NCBI GenBank assembly: GCA_030066015.1
Contig: JASJCL010000026.1
Location: 1 to 55,079, forward strand
Length of the DNA stretch: 55,079 bases
DNA from: Desulfosarcinaceae bacterium
Lineage (GTDB): Bacteria; Desulfobacterota; Desulfobacteria; Desulfobacterales; Desulfosarcinaceae
Direction: 5' to 3'
Positions 24,249 to 33,663 of this stretch are shown piece by piece (the stretch's first letter is position 1; every line of letters starts with the position of its first letter). Position numbers and translations under genes: made by a program. The notes beneath the pieces are model-generated. The model was not told where the DNA came from. It worked only from the letters and a program-made list of their open reading frames with translations, and did no database searches.

Positions 24249-25805
24249 TCAGGTTGACAGGTCCAATACACGGCGAATGACCGCGGCCAGATCGCCGCGC
24301 AGAATCGGTTTGTTGATAAAGGCCCGGATGCCCATATCCTTGGCGCGCTCCTCGTCAATATTGATGGAGAAGCCGGTACAGAGCACTATGGGGATGTCGC
24401 CCCGCACCGCCATCATCTTCTGGGCCAGCTGATCCCCCGTCAATCCCGGCATGGTCATGTCGGTGAGTACCAGATCTATCCCCTGCGCCTCCCGTTCAAA
24501 ATAGGCAAAGGCCGCCAGGGGATCGTTGAAGGTTTTCACCGTATACCCCAATGACTCCAGTAGCCGGCGACCCAGGTCGGTCAGGGTCACCTCGTCATCC
24601 ACGATGAGAATCCGCTCGGTCCCACCGGGCAGGTGGGGCGTGGTCCGGGTCTCGGGTGCCGTGCGTCGTTCGATGGCGGGAAAGAGCAGATTGAAGCTCG
24701 ACCCTTTGCCCGGCTCACTGTAGACGTCGATGACGCCGTCCAGCTCCTGAACGATGCCGTGCACCATGGCCAATCCCATACCGGTCCCCTCTCCCTTGGG
24801 TTTGGTGGTGAAGAACGGGTCGAAAAGCCGCTCCAGCACCTGCGGCCGCATGCCGTGTCCGGTGTCGCTGACACTCAATTGGACGTAGGGACCCGGCTTC
24901 AAGTCCGGATAGGTGCGGTTGTAGAAGTCATCGAGTTCCACGTGCTTCAGGCTCACCGTCAGCGTGCCGCCCTGGGCCTGCATGGCGTGTCCAGCGTTGG
25001 TGCATAGGTTCATCAGCACCTGATGAATTTGGCTGGGATCCCCCAGAATCAGGGCCTTGGTCTCGAGGGCCTGGTGAATCTCGATAGTGGTGGGCAGTGA
25101 GGCGCGCATGAGGCGCAGGGTGTCCTCCACCACCGCGGCGAGCTGCACCGGTTTGACCTCCAGCTCCGTCTGGCGACTGAAGGCCAGAATCTGCCGAACC
25201 AGTTCCCTGGCACGCTCGCCGGCCTTGATCACTTCGAGAATGAACGGCTGGGAGGGGTCATCGGGGAGCAGCGCGCTCTGCGCCAGTTCGGCGTACCCGA
25301 AGATGGCGCTCAGAATATTGTTAAAATCGTGGGCAATCCCTCCCGCCAGGGTGCCCATGGCCTCCATTTTATGGGTCTGACGCAACCGGGTTTCCAACCT
25401 CGCCCGGGTTTCGCGCTCCTTGCGCCGCTGGGCCGACTCCCGCACCTCCCGCTCCAGCGCGGGCACCAGCCGCTTGAGATTGTGCTGGAGGATATAGTCG
25501 TGGGCCCCCGAGCGCATGGCGTTGACGGCCGCCTCCGCGCTGCTGGAAGCGGACACCACGATAAACGGCTGGTCCAGATCGTTGCTGCGGTGCAACTCCA
25601 GCGCCGAGGGTTCCCCAAAGCCCGCGCTCTGCTCGCTGGCGATGATCCCATCCCAGGTGTGGGCCTCGAGCAGGGCGCGCATTTCGATCGCCGTGTTGGC
25701 CCGTTTGCTCTCCACCCGGTAGCCGCCGCTGCGGATCTCTTCGAGAACCCGTTCGGCGGTGTCGTCATCCGCGCCGACAATTAAAATACGCATGGGCGCG
25801 CTCAT
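24249..25805 (-). CDS. Hybrid histidine kinase with degenerate N-terminal receiver
   Basis: The start at 25805 is chosen for its GGAGGG site and because the receiver-like fold begins there (MRILIVGADDD); the frame is open about 285 bp further upstream without domain content. The 518-residue product has a pseudo-receiver (about 1-125) in which the phosphoacceptor position reads IIASEQ instead of an Asp-containing motif. HisKA with GGIAHDFNNILSAIFGY, HATPase with DTGHGM and GTGMGLAMV, and a complete C-terminal receiver (DLVLTDMTMPGLTG) follow. The C-terminal halves of this protein and the one at 21915-24191 are clearly paralogous, so the pair arose by tandem duplication. Cytoplasmic. Confidence 0.9.
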   Translation of the reverse strand: MSAPMRILIVGADDDTAERVLEEIRSGGYRVESKRANTAIEMRALLEAHTWDGIIASEQSAGFGEPSALELHRSNDLDQPFIVVSASSSAEAAVNAMRSGAHDYILQHNLKRLVPALEREVRESAQRRKERETRARLETRLRQTHKMEAMGTLAGGIAHDFNNILSAIFGYAELAQSALLPDDPSQPFILEVIKAGERARELVRQILAFSRQTELEVKPVQLAAVVEDTLRLMRASLPTTIEIHQALETKALILGDPSQIHQVLMNLCTNAGHAMQAQGGTLTVSLKHVELDDFYNRTYPDLKPGPYVQLSVSDTGHGMRPQVLERLFDPFFTTKPKGEGTGMGLAMVHGIVQELDGVIDVYSEPGKGSSFNLLFPAIERRTAPETRTTPHLPGGTERILIVDDEVTLTDLGRRLLESLGYTVKTFNDPLAAFAYFEREAQGIDLVLTDMTMPGLTGDQLAQKMMAVRGDIPIVLCTGFSINIDEERAKDMGIRAFINKPILRGDLAAVIRRVLDLST

Positions 25806-26156
25806 CTGGAATCCCTCCGATGCGGTTCGTGGGGTAGGCAGGTCCGGCAAACACCAGATGGCAGGCGCAGGGAAGGCAACAGCGGCGAATGCTGCAATGG
25901 ATGAGTTGTTGAAAGGTCCCGCCAGTTGAATACCGGCCGTTCGCGGATAGGGTAGCCGAACGGCTGCCGGATATCCGCCAAGTCCTATCACCGGATGGCA
26001 CAGTCTACCACTGGATGGCGCAGATTGACAACACCCATGGCCGCCGCGTTCCGGCCGCAAGGCCCGATACGAGCGCATGATCACCGCCACAGGGGTCCTC
26101 CTTTGCCAATCGATCTGCCCACCGGCGGCCGCCCGCCGGGATCCGCGTCGACCATG
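25806..26156. other. Intergenic region upstream of the hybrid kinase gene
   Basis: About 350 bp between the kinase start and the stop of the transporter gene. The only structure seen is a pair of 15-bp direct repeats (25989-26003 and 26009-26023). No clear -35/-10 or -24/-12 site was found. Confidence 0.5.
25989..26023. repeat. Two 15-bp direct repeats, 20 bp apart, operator-like
   Basis: CACCGGATGGCACAG and CACTGGATGGCGCAG differ at two positions and are spaced 20 bp start to start, close to two helical turns. They lie about 185-220 bp upstream of the hybrid kinase gene and just past the end of the transporter gene. A regulator-binding role is a guess. Confidence 0.4.
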
Positions 26157-27401
26157 TCAGCGTCTGCCCCCGGCCAATTTACGGGCATCGGGAAGTCGCC
26201 GCAGCCGCAGCATGGACCAGATTCCGAACGCCGGTCCTGGTGCCAGCACCAGGAACACATAGCGCCAACCCAAATGTGCCAGCAGCAGCGGAATCAGCCA
26301 GATGGTGATCATGGAGAGGAGAAAGCCCAGGCTGGTTTGCACGGTGAGGGCCGTGCCCACGTAGCGGGGATCGGCCAGTTCGCTCACCGCCGCGCTGAAC
26401 TGGGCCGAATCGGCCACTACGGCGACGCCCCAGATCAGACAGAGCAGGGTCAACAGCAAGGGATGATCTAACAGAAGGCCGGCCAGCAGGCAGCACAGAC
26501 CGGAGACGGCCAGGCTGATGCTGGTAACGAGGGTTCTCCCCAGCCGGTCGGCGTATAGGCCGGCCAGCAGAGCACCAAGCGCGCCGCCGGCGATGGTGCC
26601 GAATCCCGCCAGCCGGGCAACCGCAGCGGGCCATCCCGCCTCGGTGTAAGTGTGGATCAGGAAGATGGGTACCCAGGCCCACATGGCGTACAACTCCCAC
26701 ATGTGCCCCAGGTAGCCAAAATTGGCCAGACGGGTGGCGCGCTGACGCAGCCCTTCCCAGGCATGCTGCCAGTCGAAGGGTGCCTTGCCGGCCAGATAGG
26801 GGCCGGGTTTGAAGAGCAGGGCGACCACCGCGGCACCCACCATCGCCATGAGGCTGGCCCCGAGCAGCACCCACGGCCAGGGAGGCATCCCGCCGGTCCT
26901 GGGGAGTGCATTGAGCAGATGGGGCATGGCGCTGCCGAACGTCAGGGCGGCAACGAGCAGGCCGATGCCGAAACCGCGGTCCTCCCGACACCAGGTGGCC
27001 ACCAGTTTCATGCCGGGCGGATAGACGCCGGCGATGCCCACGCCGGTGAAAAAGCGCATGACCAAGGCAGCTTCATACCGCAGCTGCATAAGGGGGATCG
27101 CCGTATTGGCAGCCGTGGCGACCAAGGCGCTGACCACCAGCAGGCGGGTGAGATCGTAGCGATCGGCCAGGTTCAGCAGGGCGCTGAACAGCGCGCCCGC
27201 CACAAATCCCAGTTGAACACTCATGGTCAGCCAGGCGCGCTGATGGCCGTCCAGATGCCATGCCACGGCCAGCTGGGGGACCACCGCCGAGGCCGAGAAC
27301 CAGAGGGCCTTGATCAGCAGCAGCCCCAGGGCCAGTGCCGCCAGGTGACGTCCCTTGCCTGCCAGGGATGTCTCCGTTTGGGTCGTCATGGCTCCCGCCA
27401 T
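26157..27401 (-). CDS. Major facilitator superfamily transporter
   Basis: About 414 residues with twelve predicted membrane helices. The conserved MFS loop between helices 2 and 3 appears as LLNLADRYDLTRLLV, and its counterpart in the second half as AGLYADRLGRTLV. The start could be the ATG at 27401 or the one at 27389; both precede the first helix (LAALALGLLLIKALWFSASAV) and neither has an ideal ribosome-binding site. Substrate cannot be told; the first helix resembles cyanate/nitrate-type and bacterial anion permeases. It follows murA by 34 bp and may be read through from it, although a functional link is not evident. Confidence 0.85.
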   Translation of the reverse strand: MAGAMTTQTETSLAGKGRHLAALALGLLLIKALWFSASAVVPQLAVAWHLDGHQRAWLTMSVQLGFVAGALFSALLNLADRYDLTRLLVVSALVATAANTAIPLMQLRYEAALVMRFFTGVGIAGVYPPGMKLVATWCREDRGFGIGLLVAALTFGSAMPHLLNALPRTGGMPPWPWVLLGASLMAMVGAAVVALLFKPGPYLAGKAPFDWQHAWEGLRQRATRLANFGYLGHMWELYAMWAWVPIFLIHTYTEAGWPAAVARLAGFGTIAGGALGALLAGLYADRLGRTLVTSISLAVSGLCCLLAGLLLDHPLLLTLLCLIWGVAVVADSAQFSAAVSELADPRYVGTALTVQTSLGFLLSMITIWLIPLLLAHLGWRYVFLVLAPGPAFGIWSMLRLRRLPDARKLAGGRR

Positions 27402-27435
27402 CCCGGGACCGCCATCATCGGCTGACCGCGCTTCA

Positions 27436-28689
27436 TCAACCTTTCTCACGCCAGATCGCAGCGCCCAGTCGTTTAAATTTCTCCTCCATGGCCTCGTAGC
27501 CGCGGTCCAAATGGTAGACACGGTTGACCACTGTTTGTCCCCTCGCCACGAGACCGGCCATCACCAGTGAGGCGCTGGCCCGCAGGTCGCTGGCCATCAC
27601 CGGTGCGGCGGAGAGGTGCGGCACGCCCTTCACCAGCGCCGTATCCCCGGAGACGGTGATATCGGCCCCCATGCGCTGGAGTTCGCTCACGTGGATGAAG
27701 CGGTTTTCAAAGATGGTTTCCGACACCATGCTGAGCCCGCGTCCGACGGTCATCAAGGCCATGAACTGGGCCTGCATGTCGGTGGGGAAGCCCGGGTAGG
27801 GCTGGGTTTTGATGTCCACACTGGTGATACGCCCCTCGCTGCGAACGCGCACCTGATCGGGCAGGATGTCGAGGACGGCGCCGGTGAGGCGAATTTTGTG
27901 GAGGATGGCGCCCAGGTGGCGGGTATCGCAATGGGTGACGGTGACGTCGCCGCCGGTGAGGGCCGCCGCCGCCACAAAGGTGCCTGCCTCAATGCGGTCG
28001 GGAATGATGGTGGTCTCCACCGGTGTGAGGCGGTCAACGCCCTCGATGGTGATCTCCTCGCTGCCGTCGCCGCTGATCCGGGCGCCCATCCTGCGCAGGA
28101 CGTCGGCCAAGGCGATGATCTCCGGCTCCCGGGCGGCATTGCGCAGAATCGTGGTGCCCTCGGCCAGGGTAGCGGCCATCATGAGATTTTCAGTGCCTGT
28201 GACGGTGACCACGTCGAAGTAGATGGCGTTGCCGCGCAGCTTGTCCACCGAGGTCTCCACATAGCCATGGGAGAGCTCGATCCTGGCCCCCATGCGTTCG
28301 AGCCCACGCAGGTGCAGGTTAATGGGCCGCGCACCGATGGCGCAGCCCCCCGGCAGGGAAACCCGCGCCTGCTTCAACCGGGCCATGAGGGGGCCCAGGA
28401 CCAGTATCGACGCGCGCATCTTGCGCACCAGATCATAGGGCGCTTCATGGCAGCACATGCCGCCGGCGTCGATGGTGACGGTGCGTCCTTCAAAGGTGCA
28501 GCGCGCCCCCAAGGTTTCGAGCAGTTCGATGGTGCTGAGAATATCCCGCAGGTAGGGGATGTTGTGGTAAACGCAGGGGCCGTCGGTCAGGAGGGCGGAG
28601 AAGAGAATTGGCAGAGCGGCGTTCTTGGCGCCGCTGATGGCCACCTCACCATTCAAGGGGCGTCCCCCCTCGATCACGAGCTTGTCCAT
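27436..28689 (-). CDS. murA: UDP-N-acetylglucosamine 1-carboxyvinyltransferase MurA
   Basis: 417 residues, full length. It transfers enolpyruvate from PEP to UDP-GlcNAc, the first committed step of peptidoglycan synthesis, in the cytoplasm. The active-site loop is present with Cys116 in [11 protein letters not shown], the residue alkylated by fosfomycin in sensitive species. Other hallmarks are [11 protein letters not shown] at the start, [23 protein letters not shown] and the C-terminal [10 protein letters not shown] and YHLDRGYE. It begins 12 bp beyond the terminator that closes the qrc operon, so it must have its own promoter or be read through. Confidence 0.97.
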   Translation of the reverse strand: MDKLVIEGGRPLNGEVAISGAKNAALPILFSALLTDGPCVYHNIPYLRDILSTIELLETLGARCTFEGRTVTIDAGGMCCHEAPYDLVRKMRASILVLGPLMARLKQARVSLPGGCAIGARPINLHLRGLERMGARIELSHGYVETSVDKLRGNAIYFDVVTVTGTENLMMAATLAEGTTILRNAAREPEIIALADVLRRMGARISGDGSEEITIEGVDRLTPVETTIIPDRIEAGTFVAAAALTGGDVTVTHCDTRHLGAILHKIRLTGAVLDILPDQVRVRSEGRITSVDIKTQPYPGFPTDMQAQFMALMTVGRGLSMVSETIFENRFIHVSELQRMGADITVSGDTALVKGVPHLSAAPVMASDLRASASLVMAGLVARGQTVVNRVYHLDRGYEAMEEKFKRLGAAIWREKG

Positions 28690-28700
28690 GGATGCTCTCT

Positions 28701-28745
28701 AAATAGAAACGCCCTGCCCCGGGATGTCGCGCCGGAGCAGAGCGT
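28701..28745 (-). terminator. Intrinsic terminator closing the qrc operon
   Basis: On the minus strand the arms 28745-28732 and 28722-28709 form a 14-bp stem with two G-U pairs around a 9-nt loop. The transcript then reads TTCTATTT. It lies directly after the 52-residue gene and before murA. Confidence 0.75.
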
Positions 28746-28792
28746 CTGTTTGCAATTGAATCGAATTACCGGCTCGGACCGCCACTGGACTG

Positions 28793-28951
28793 TCAGTGGT
28801 GGTGGCCGCCTTTGCCCTGCATGGTGTCCCAAACGGCCTTTCCAATGCAATAGGTCATGCCCGCGCCGATGATGCCCAGGGCGTACCAGAGGCCGCCGTG
28901 GAAAACCATGTGGCCGACGTCCCAAATCCATTCGAAGTTGATGGGAAACAT
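28793..28951 (-). CDS. 52-residue single-pass membrane protein at the end of the qrc operon
   Basis: A short gene with a perfect AAGGAGG site nine bases before its ATG. The product starts MFPINFEWIWDVGHMVFHGG, continues with one hydrophobic helix (about 20-38, LWYALGIIGAGMTYCIG) and ends in GKGGHHH. It lies 29 bp after the stop of the NrfD-like subunit gene and before the operon terminator, so it is very probably co-transcribed. It may be an accessory or stabilising subunit of the membrane domain. The strong ribosome-binding site, helix and position support it as real; I do not know a named family for it. Confidence 0.78.
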   Translation of the reverse strand: MFPINFEWIWDVGHMVFHGGLWYALGIIGAGMTYCIGKAVWDTMQGKGGHHH

Positions 28952-28980
28952 GTTCGTGCCTCCTTGTTAACCGCTCAGTC

Positions 28981-30288
28981 CTAAGCAGTGGCGGGTTCGG
29001 CCGCACCTTCGGCGGCAGTCGCTTCTTGTTCGGCCTCGACCTCCTCAGCACCCTCGAGGGGGTTGAGCTCCGCTTCCTGGGGAAAGATAGGCAGATAGCG
29101 ATAGGAGATCATCGTCAGAATGATGCCGTAGGCCACCGGCAGGATGGTGGTGGCCACCTCCTGCCAGCTGGGATAATAGAGGGCCCAGTTGTCGAAGGTC
29201 ATCACCGGGACCGCCATCACCTGGAGGACCATCACCCAGCGGTTGAGGCAGACGCCGAAACAGCCCAGCAGAATGGCCGTCACCCGAGCGGCTGAGTTGC
29301 GGCGCAGACTCGGGATGATCAGAATCAGACCGGGGACGACACCACCCACTATGAGTTCGGCGAAGAGGATCCACCAACCGTAAAGCCCGTTGTTGGTGTA
29401 GAAGTGGCTGACATCGAAGCCCTTGCTGGGCGCTGTGACGGTGGCCCAGTAGAGCGTTTCGACGATTTTAACGATGATATAGGAGGTGATCATCCAGCCG
29501 GAGATCTTGGCCAGCAAGTCGATGACGTTGTCCTTGACCAGCTTTTTGCCGGTGACCTTCTCGGTGATCCAGGTCATGCTCAGGGTGAAGCAGGGCCCGA
29601 AAGCGGCCGCCGACCAGGTGAACAGGAAGAAGGTGTAAGGCCAGATCAGGATGTGCTCGCGAAAGGCGAAGGGGCGTCCGAAGAGCACACCGGCCACGCC
29701 GCCCAGGGAACCCTGGTGGAAGAAGCTCAGGAAGGCGCCCGTGGCGGCGAAGATGGCCATCGTCTCGTGCATGTTGTGGCTCAGGTTGTGAAAAAAGGGC
29801 ACCTTGTCGAGCTGGCGATTCTCAAGGATCAGCGGGATATACTCGATGGTGAGGACGGCGAAGTAGCAGGACAGGCAAAAGGCCACCTCGGTCAACATGC
29901 TGTGCACGTTGGCGTGCCAGAAGATGAACCAGCCGCGCAGGGGCTGGCCGATGTCGATGGCCAGAATGAGCAGTGCCGAGCTGTAGCAGATAAAGCCCAG
30001 CAGTACGGCGAAGTTGATGATATTCTTGAGCTCATCTTTGCCGAAGATGTACTTGAGCAGACCGGAGAAAAAGGCACCGCCCCCCAGGGCGATGACGGCC
30101 AGGTCGGCCCAGATCCAGAGGGCGAATCCGTAATAGTCGTTCATGTTGGTCTGGTTCAGCCCCTTGAACCAGCACAGCAGCATGGCGTAGACACCCCACA
30201 GCAGGACCGCGCCGAACACGGACAGCCACGCCAGGAACTGCCAGGTGGGACAACGTTTAACGCCTTTGGGTATCAGTGCAGAATCCAT
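28981..30288 (-). CDS. qrcD: Qrc complex membrane subunit QrcD (NrfD family)
   Basis: 435 residues with about ten membrane helices, as in the NrfD/PsrC/ActC family, and an acidic Ala/Glu-rich C-terminal tail (about 410-435). This subunit holds the menaquinone site and, in Desulfovibrio, takes electrons from the periplasmic subunits to reduce menaquinone with a contribution to the proton-motive force. Recognisable parts are GWFIFWHANVHSMLTEVAFC in an early helix and NMHETMAIFAATGAFLSFFHQGSLG. It is the fourth gene of a canonical cytochrome, molybdopterin-like, Fe-S and NrfD order. The start ATG is at 30288. Confidence 0.93.
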   Translation of the reverse strand: MDSALIPKGVKRCPTWQFLAWLSVFGAVLLWGVYAMLLCWFKGLNQTNMNDYYGFALWIWADLAVIALGGGAFFSGLLKYIFGKDELKNIINFAVLLGFICYSSALLILAIDIGQPLRGWFIFWHANVHSMLTEVAFCLSCYFAVLTIEYIPLILENRQLDKVPFFHNLSHNMHETMAIFAATGAFLSFFHQGSLGGVAGVLFGRPFAFREHILIWPYTFFLFTWSAAAFGPCFTLSMTWITEKVTGKKLVKDNVIDLLAKISGWMITSYIIVKIVETLYWATVTAPSKGFDVSHFYTNNGLYGWWILFAELIVGGVVPGLILIIPSLRRNSAARVTAILLGCFGVCLNRWVMVLQVMAVPVMTFDNWALYYPSWQEVATTILPVAYGIILTMISYRYLPIFPQEAELNPLEGAEEVEAEQEATAAEGAAEPATA

Positions 30289-30399
30289 AAAATCTGTGCT
30301 CCTTCACATCGCATCTGTTACCATTCCGGGTAACGCCAAGTTGAATGGACAGTTCGATCCGCGGATCAACCGAATCGGCCACGGGCCCTTTACCCGTTC

Positions 30400-31272
30400 T
30401 TAGTGGCCGCCACCACCGGTCTGCTCGTCGGGGAGATAGTTGTCCCCGGCCCGGCGAACCCATTCGCGGCTGGAGACGTAGTAGACCTTGGTATTGGTAC
30501 CCAACCGCTCCAGCAAGCGGAAGGCGTTGGGGTTGCGCGGATGCCCATGGTGGTGGTCATCCGGTTGCGCCAACTGATGGACCAGGTGCTCGGGATTGTT
30601 GAGATCGCCAAAGGTGATCGCCCCCGCCGGACACGCCTGGGTGCAGGCCGTCTGGTAGGCCTCCTCGGACACGGTGCTCTCTCCGTCCACGTACACCTTG
30701 TCCTTGGCCAACTGGTAGCGCTGGAAGCAAAAGTTGCATTTCTCCACCACCCCCCGCATCCGCGGCGACACGTTGGGGCTGAGATACTTCTCCATGCCGT
30801 CCGGCCAGACCGGGTCCCACCAGTTGAAATAGCGGGCATGGTAGGGGCAGGCCGCCATGCAATAGCGGCAGCCGAAACAGCGGGTGTAGATCTGACTGAC
30901 GATGCCGGTCTCGGTGCTGTAGTCGGTGGCCGTTGCCGGACAGACGCTCACGCAGGGGCTGTGCCCGGCGTGTCCCTCGCAGTGCTGGCAGGGGCGCGGC
31001 AGGTAGCAGACGTCATTGTCCGGATAGGGCTTGCCGTTGGTCAATTTGTAAACCCGCATCCAAGTGATGCTGGTGAGCTTATCGGTCTCATCGTCCCGGA
31101 AAGGGACGTTGTTCTCGGACATGCAGGCCACCATGCAAGCCCCGCAACCGGTGCATTTGTCCAGGTCGATGACCATGCCATACTTGTGGAGGTGGCCGTT
31201 GTCCGCCCCGTGCGCCACAGGCTTACCGTCGGTTTGCGCTCCGTTCTCCGTGTGTGTCTGCGCTGATGTCAT
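30400..31272 (-). CDS. qrcC: Qrc complex iron-sulfur subunit QrcC
   Basis: 290 residues with Cys groups for four clusters: CTGCGACMVAC, CQHCEGHAGHSPCVSVC, CFGCRYCMAAC and CNFC with CTQAC. It has no signal peptide of its own. QrcC is periplasmic and is thought to cross the membrane together with the Tat-exported QrcB, which here carries a twin-arginine signal. It relays electrons between the cytochrome/QrcB part and the membrane subunit QrcD. A GAGGTAGGA site precedes the start. The C-terminal His/Gly-rich end (DEQTGGGGH) is unremarkable. Confidence 0.93.
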   Translation of the reverse strand: MTSAQTHTENGAQTDGKPVAHGADNGHLHKYGMVIDLDKCTGCGACMVACMSENNVPFRDDETDKLTSITWMRVYKLTNGKPYPDNDVCYLPRPCQHCEGHAGHSPCVSVCPATATDYSTETGIVSQIYTRCFGCRYCMAACPYHARYFNWWDPVWPDGMEKYLSPNVSPRMRGVVEKCNFCFQRYQLAKDKVYVDGESTVSEEAYQTACTQACPAGAITFGDLNNPEHLVHQLAQPDDHHHGHPRNPNAFRLLERLGTNTKVYYVSSREWVRRAGDNYLPDEQTGGGGH

Positions 31273-31338
31273 TCCTACCTCATTTTATCGGACTTCGTTT
31301 TAGACAGATCTCACTTCACCAAACCGGGACCAGATCCA

Positions 31339-33558
31339 TCAGGCCCGCATCAGCTTGGCCCGAATGCCCCAGACCGCATCGTAGCCGGAAACCGGGTCGA
31401 TAACGGCCCCCATGAGACTGTTAACGTTGACACCTTTGTCCGCCAGGTACTTGTCGAAGGCCGTGTGCCCCAGACCGCGGGCCATGGCGATCACACCCGG
31501 CTGGATCCCCTCGCTCAGATGCACCTTGACACGGGCCCGACCGCGGGGCGTTTCGAGGCTGGCGCCTTTGCCATCAGCCAACCCGGCGGCTTGGGCGGTT
31601 TGGGGATTGATCTCCACCAGGATATCCTGCCCTTTGAGGATCGTGTCCGGGACGGTTTTGATCATGAAGGGCGGCGCTCCCACGCGACTGCTGACCAGGC
31701 GCATGATGTCGTAGGGAACCAGCAGGAGGGGATAGGCGGTCGCGTCACCCTCTGCGGCGGCGGTGGCGGCAGTGAGGACATCGGCGCCCAGGTCGCCGAC
31801 GAATTCGAAGTCTCCCGAAGTGGTTTCGAATCCGGCTTCGGGATCGGCAGCGAAGCTTTCGTCGGTCCAGACGCCCTCCTCCTCTAAGGTATCCCAGTTG
31901 TCGCCGAGGCTTTCCTCCAGGCAGGTTTGATAGTCCTCCCAGGGGAAGGCCGCGGCCACCGGCTCATCCATCGCCTGGGCGAGTTGAATCAGGGTGTCGC
32001 CCACGTGCTGCGTATTGTAAAGCGGCGCCATGATCGGTTGGGCCAGGCCAATGGTGCGGGTGTTTAGACCGGCCGTGACGACCACATCCTCATAGCGCTC
32101 CAGGTAGACATGGTTGGGCAGGATGTAATCGGCGAAGGCGGCCGTTTCGTCCATGTGGGACGCGAAACTGACGATGGTGGGAATCTGAGCGAAGGCCGCC
32201 TGCATCGCCACCGTGTCGGGGAGGCTGTAAAGCGGATTGGCGTCTTCGATGAAGAGCGCCTTGAGACCGTATCCGCTGCCCTCGGCAAGGACGGCGGGCA
32301 GCCGGTTGAGGAGGTAACGGCTGTTGGGAAATTTGCCTGTGCCGGCACCGTCGATGCGGGGTTTCTGAAGCCCCTCGGCGGCCACCGCGTCGGTTTCAAT
32401 ATCGGGCCAGGGCATCCCCTCGCCCTCGGGGATGGCCCACATGCCGCCCGGTTGGTTGATGTTGCCCACCAGGGCGTTCAGGGCGGTGACGGCAAGGACC
32501 TCCTTGAGGCTGCCGGGGACCTGGCCCTTGCCGCGGCCGTAAACGGCCACCGGGCTGGCGGCCTCGGCGAACGCCTTGGCCAAGGCGGCAATGGTCTCCA
32601 CGGAAACGCCGGTGGTGGTGGCGACGGCATCCGGCGTGTAATCCGCCAAGGCGGCTTGGAAGGCATCGAAGTCGGCCGTGTGACGGCCCACAAAGCTGGT
32701 GTCGTAGAGTTCCTCGGCCACGAGGACGTGGGCGATTCCCAGGGCCAGGTCGGCCTCGCTGCCCGGGCGGATGTTCACCCACTGATCGGCCTTGGCGGCC
32801 GTGTTGGAGAAGCGACTTTCAATCTGCACCACTTTGGCGCCCGCATCCTGCCAGGCGCTCTTGGCCAAAAACATGCGCACCGGGGCACCCCAGCCGTCGA
32901 TGAGACCGGCACCGAAACTCAGGACGAAGTCGCTGTTCTCGAAGTCATAGCCCACGCTGCCGAGAATCCCCTGGTTAATGTAAAGCCCCAGCTCCTGGGC
33001 GTCCTCCATGGTGGGCATGCGCAGGAAGTTGGGGGAGCCCAGCGCGGTCAGAAAGCGCTCCATGAGGGCGGCCACCGTTCCACGGTTGCGGCTGGAGATG
33101 GCGGCCACGGTGTGGGCTTGGCCGCTGCTGCGCAATCCGGCGAGGGTTTCGGCGATCTCGGCGACGGCGCTCTCCCAGGAGATTCGCTGCCATTTGCCGG
33201 CGCCCCGTTCGCCAACGCGCTTCAGGGGCGCTTTTACGCGGGTGGGGCCGTAGAGCAGCTGCAGGCCCGCCAGGCCCAGCGGGCAGATCCCGCCCTGGTT
33301 GACCGGATGGCCGTCCCGGCCTTCGATCTTGATGGCCCGCCCATCGATACTGCGCACCGTGATGCCGCAGCCGCCCGGGCAGAGGGTACAGGTGGAGTGG
33401 TCATAGGTGGACTCCCCGTCCGGCGGCACCGGGGTCCAGGGCCACATCTGGCTCCAGATGGACGAATCGTCGGTCAGTTTCCACGGCAAGGGTGAGAGGG
33501 CAGTACCTGCCGCGCCACCGATGGCGAAAGACAAGAAACATCGTCGGTCAATCTTCAT
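31339..33558 (-). CDS. qrcB: Qrc complex molybdopterin-oxidoreductase-like subunit QrcB
   Basis: 739 residues. The ATG at 33558 is preferred to an upstream TTG because AAGGGGAAG precedes it and it begins the Tat signal (RRCFLSFAIGGAAGTAL), marking periplasmic export. A [4Fe-4S] motif C-x2-C-x3-C-x27-C is present (Cys57, 60, 64, 92). The rest follows the DMSO-reductase superfamily, but the studied Desulfovibrio QrcB carries no molybdenum, and I see no strong Cys/Ser/Sec metal ligand in the region after SSRNRGTVAALMERFL, where the active enzymes have one. It is therefore probably a structural and electron-relay subunit. The length is normal for QrcB. Confidence 0.92.
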   Translation of the reverse strand: MKIDRRCFLSFAIGGAAGTALSPLPWKLTDDSSIWSQMWPWTPVPPDGESTYDHSTCTLCPGGCGITVRSIDGRAIKIEGRDGHPVNQGGICPLGLAGLQLLYGPTRVKAPLKRVGERGAGKWQRISWESAVAEIAETLAGLRSSGQAHTVAAISSRNRGTVAALMERFLTALGSPNFLRMPTMEDAQELGLYINQGILGSVGYDFENSDFVLSFGAGLIDGWGAPVRMFLAKSAWQDAGAKVVQIESRFSNTAAKADQWVNIRPGSEADLALGIAHVLVAEELYDTSFVGRHTADFDAFQAALADYTPDAVATTTGVSVETIAALAKAFAEAASPVAVYGRGKGQVPGSLKEVLAVTALNALVGNINQPGGMWAIPEGEGMPWPDIETDAVAAEGLQKPRIDGAGTGKFPNSRYLLNRLPAVLAEGSGYGLKALFIEDANPLYSLPDTVAMQAAFAQIPTIVSFASHMDETAAFADYILPNHVYLERYEDVVVTAGLNTRTIGLAQPIMAPLYNTQHVGDTLIQLAQAMDEPVAAAFPWEDYQTCLEESLGDNWDTLEEEGVWTDESFAADPEAGFETTSGDFEFVGDLGADVLTAATAAAEGDATAYPLLLVPYDIMRLVSSRVGAPPFMIKTVPDTILKGQDILVEINPQTAQAAGLADGKGASLETPRGRARVKVHLSEGIQPGVIAMARGLGHTAFDKYLADKGVNVNSLMGAVIDPVSGYDAVWGIRAKLMRA

Positions 33559-33663
33559 AAACGCTTCCCCTTGGCTCAACCAATAGCAACGATAAAAGGG
33601 TTCGTCGGATTCAGGCTATGGTGCAAGGCGCCAGACCGCATCCGTTGGTGGTTTCCAGCAGGC

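Noticed and set aside
32110-33495. A 461-codon plus-strand open frame opposite qrcB
   Set aside because: It mirrors a conserved oxidoreductase gene and shows no domain.
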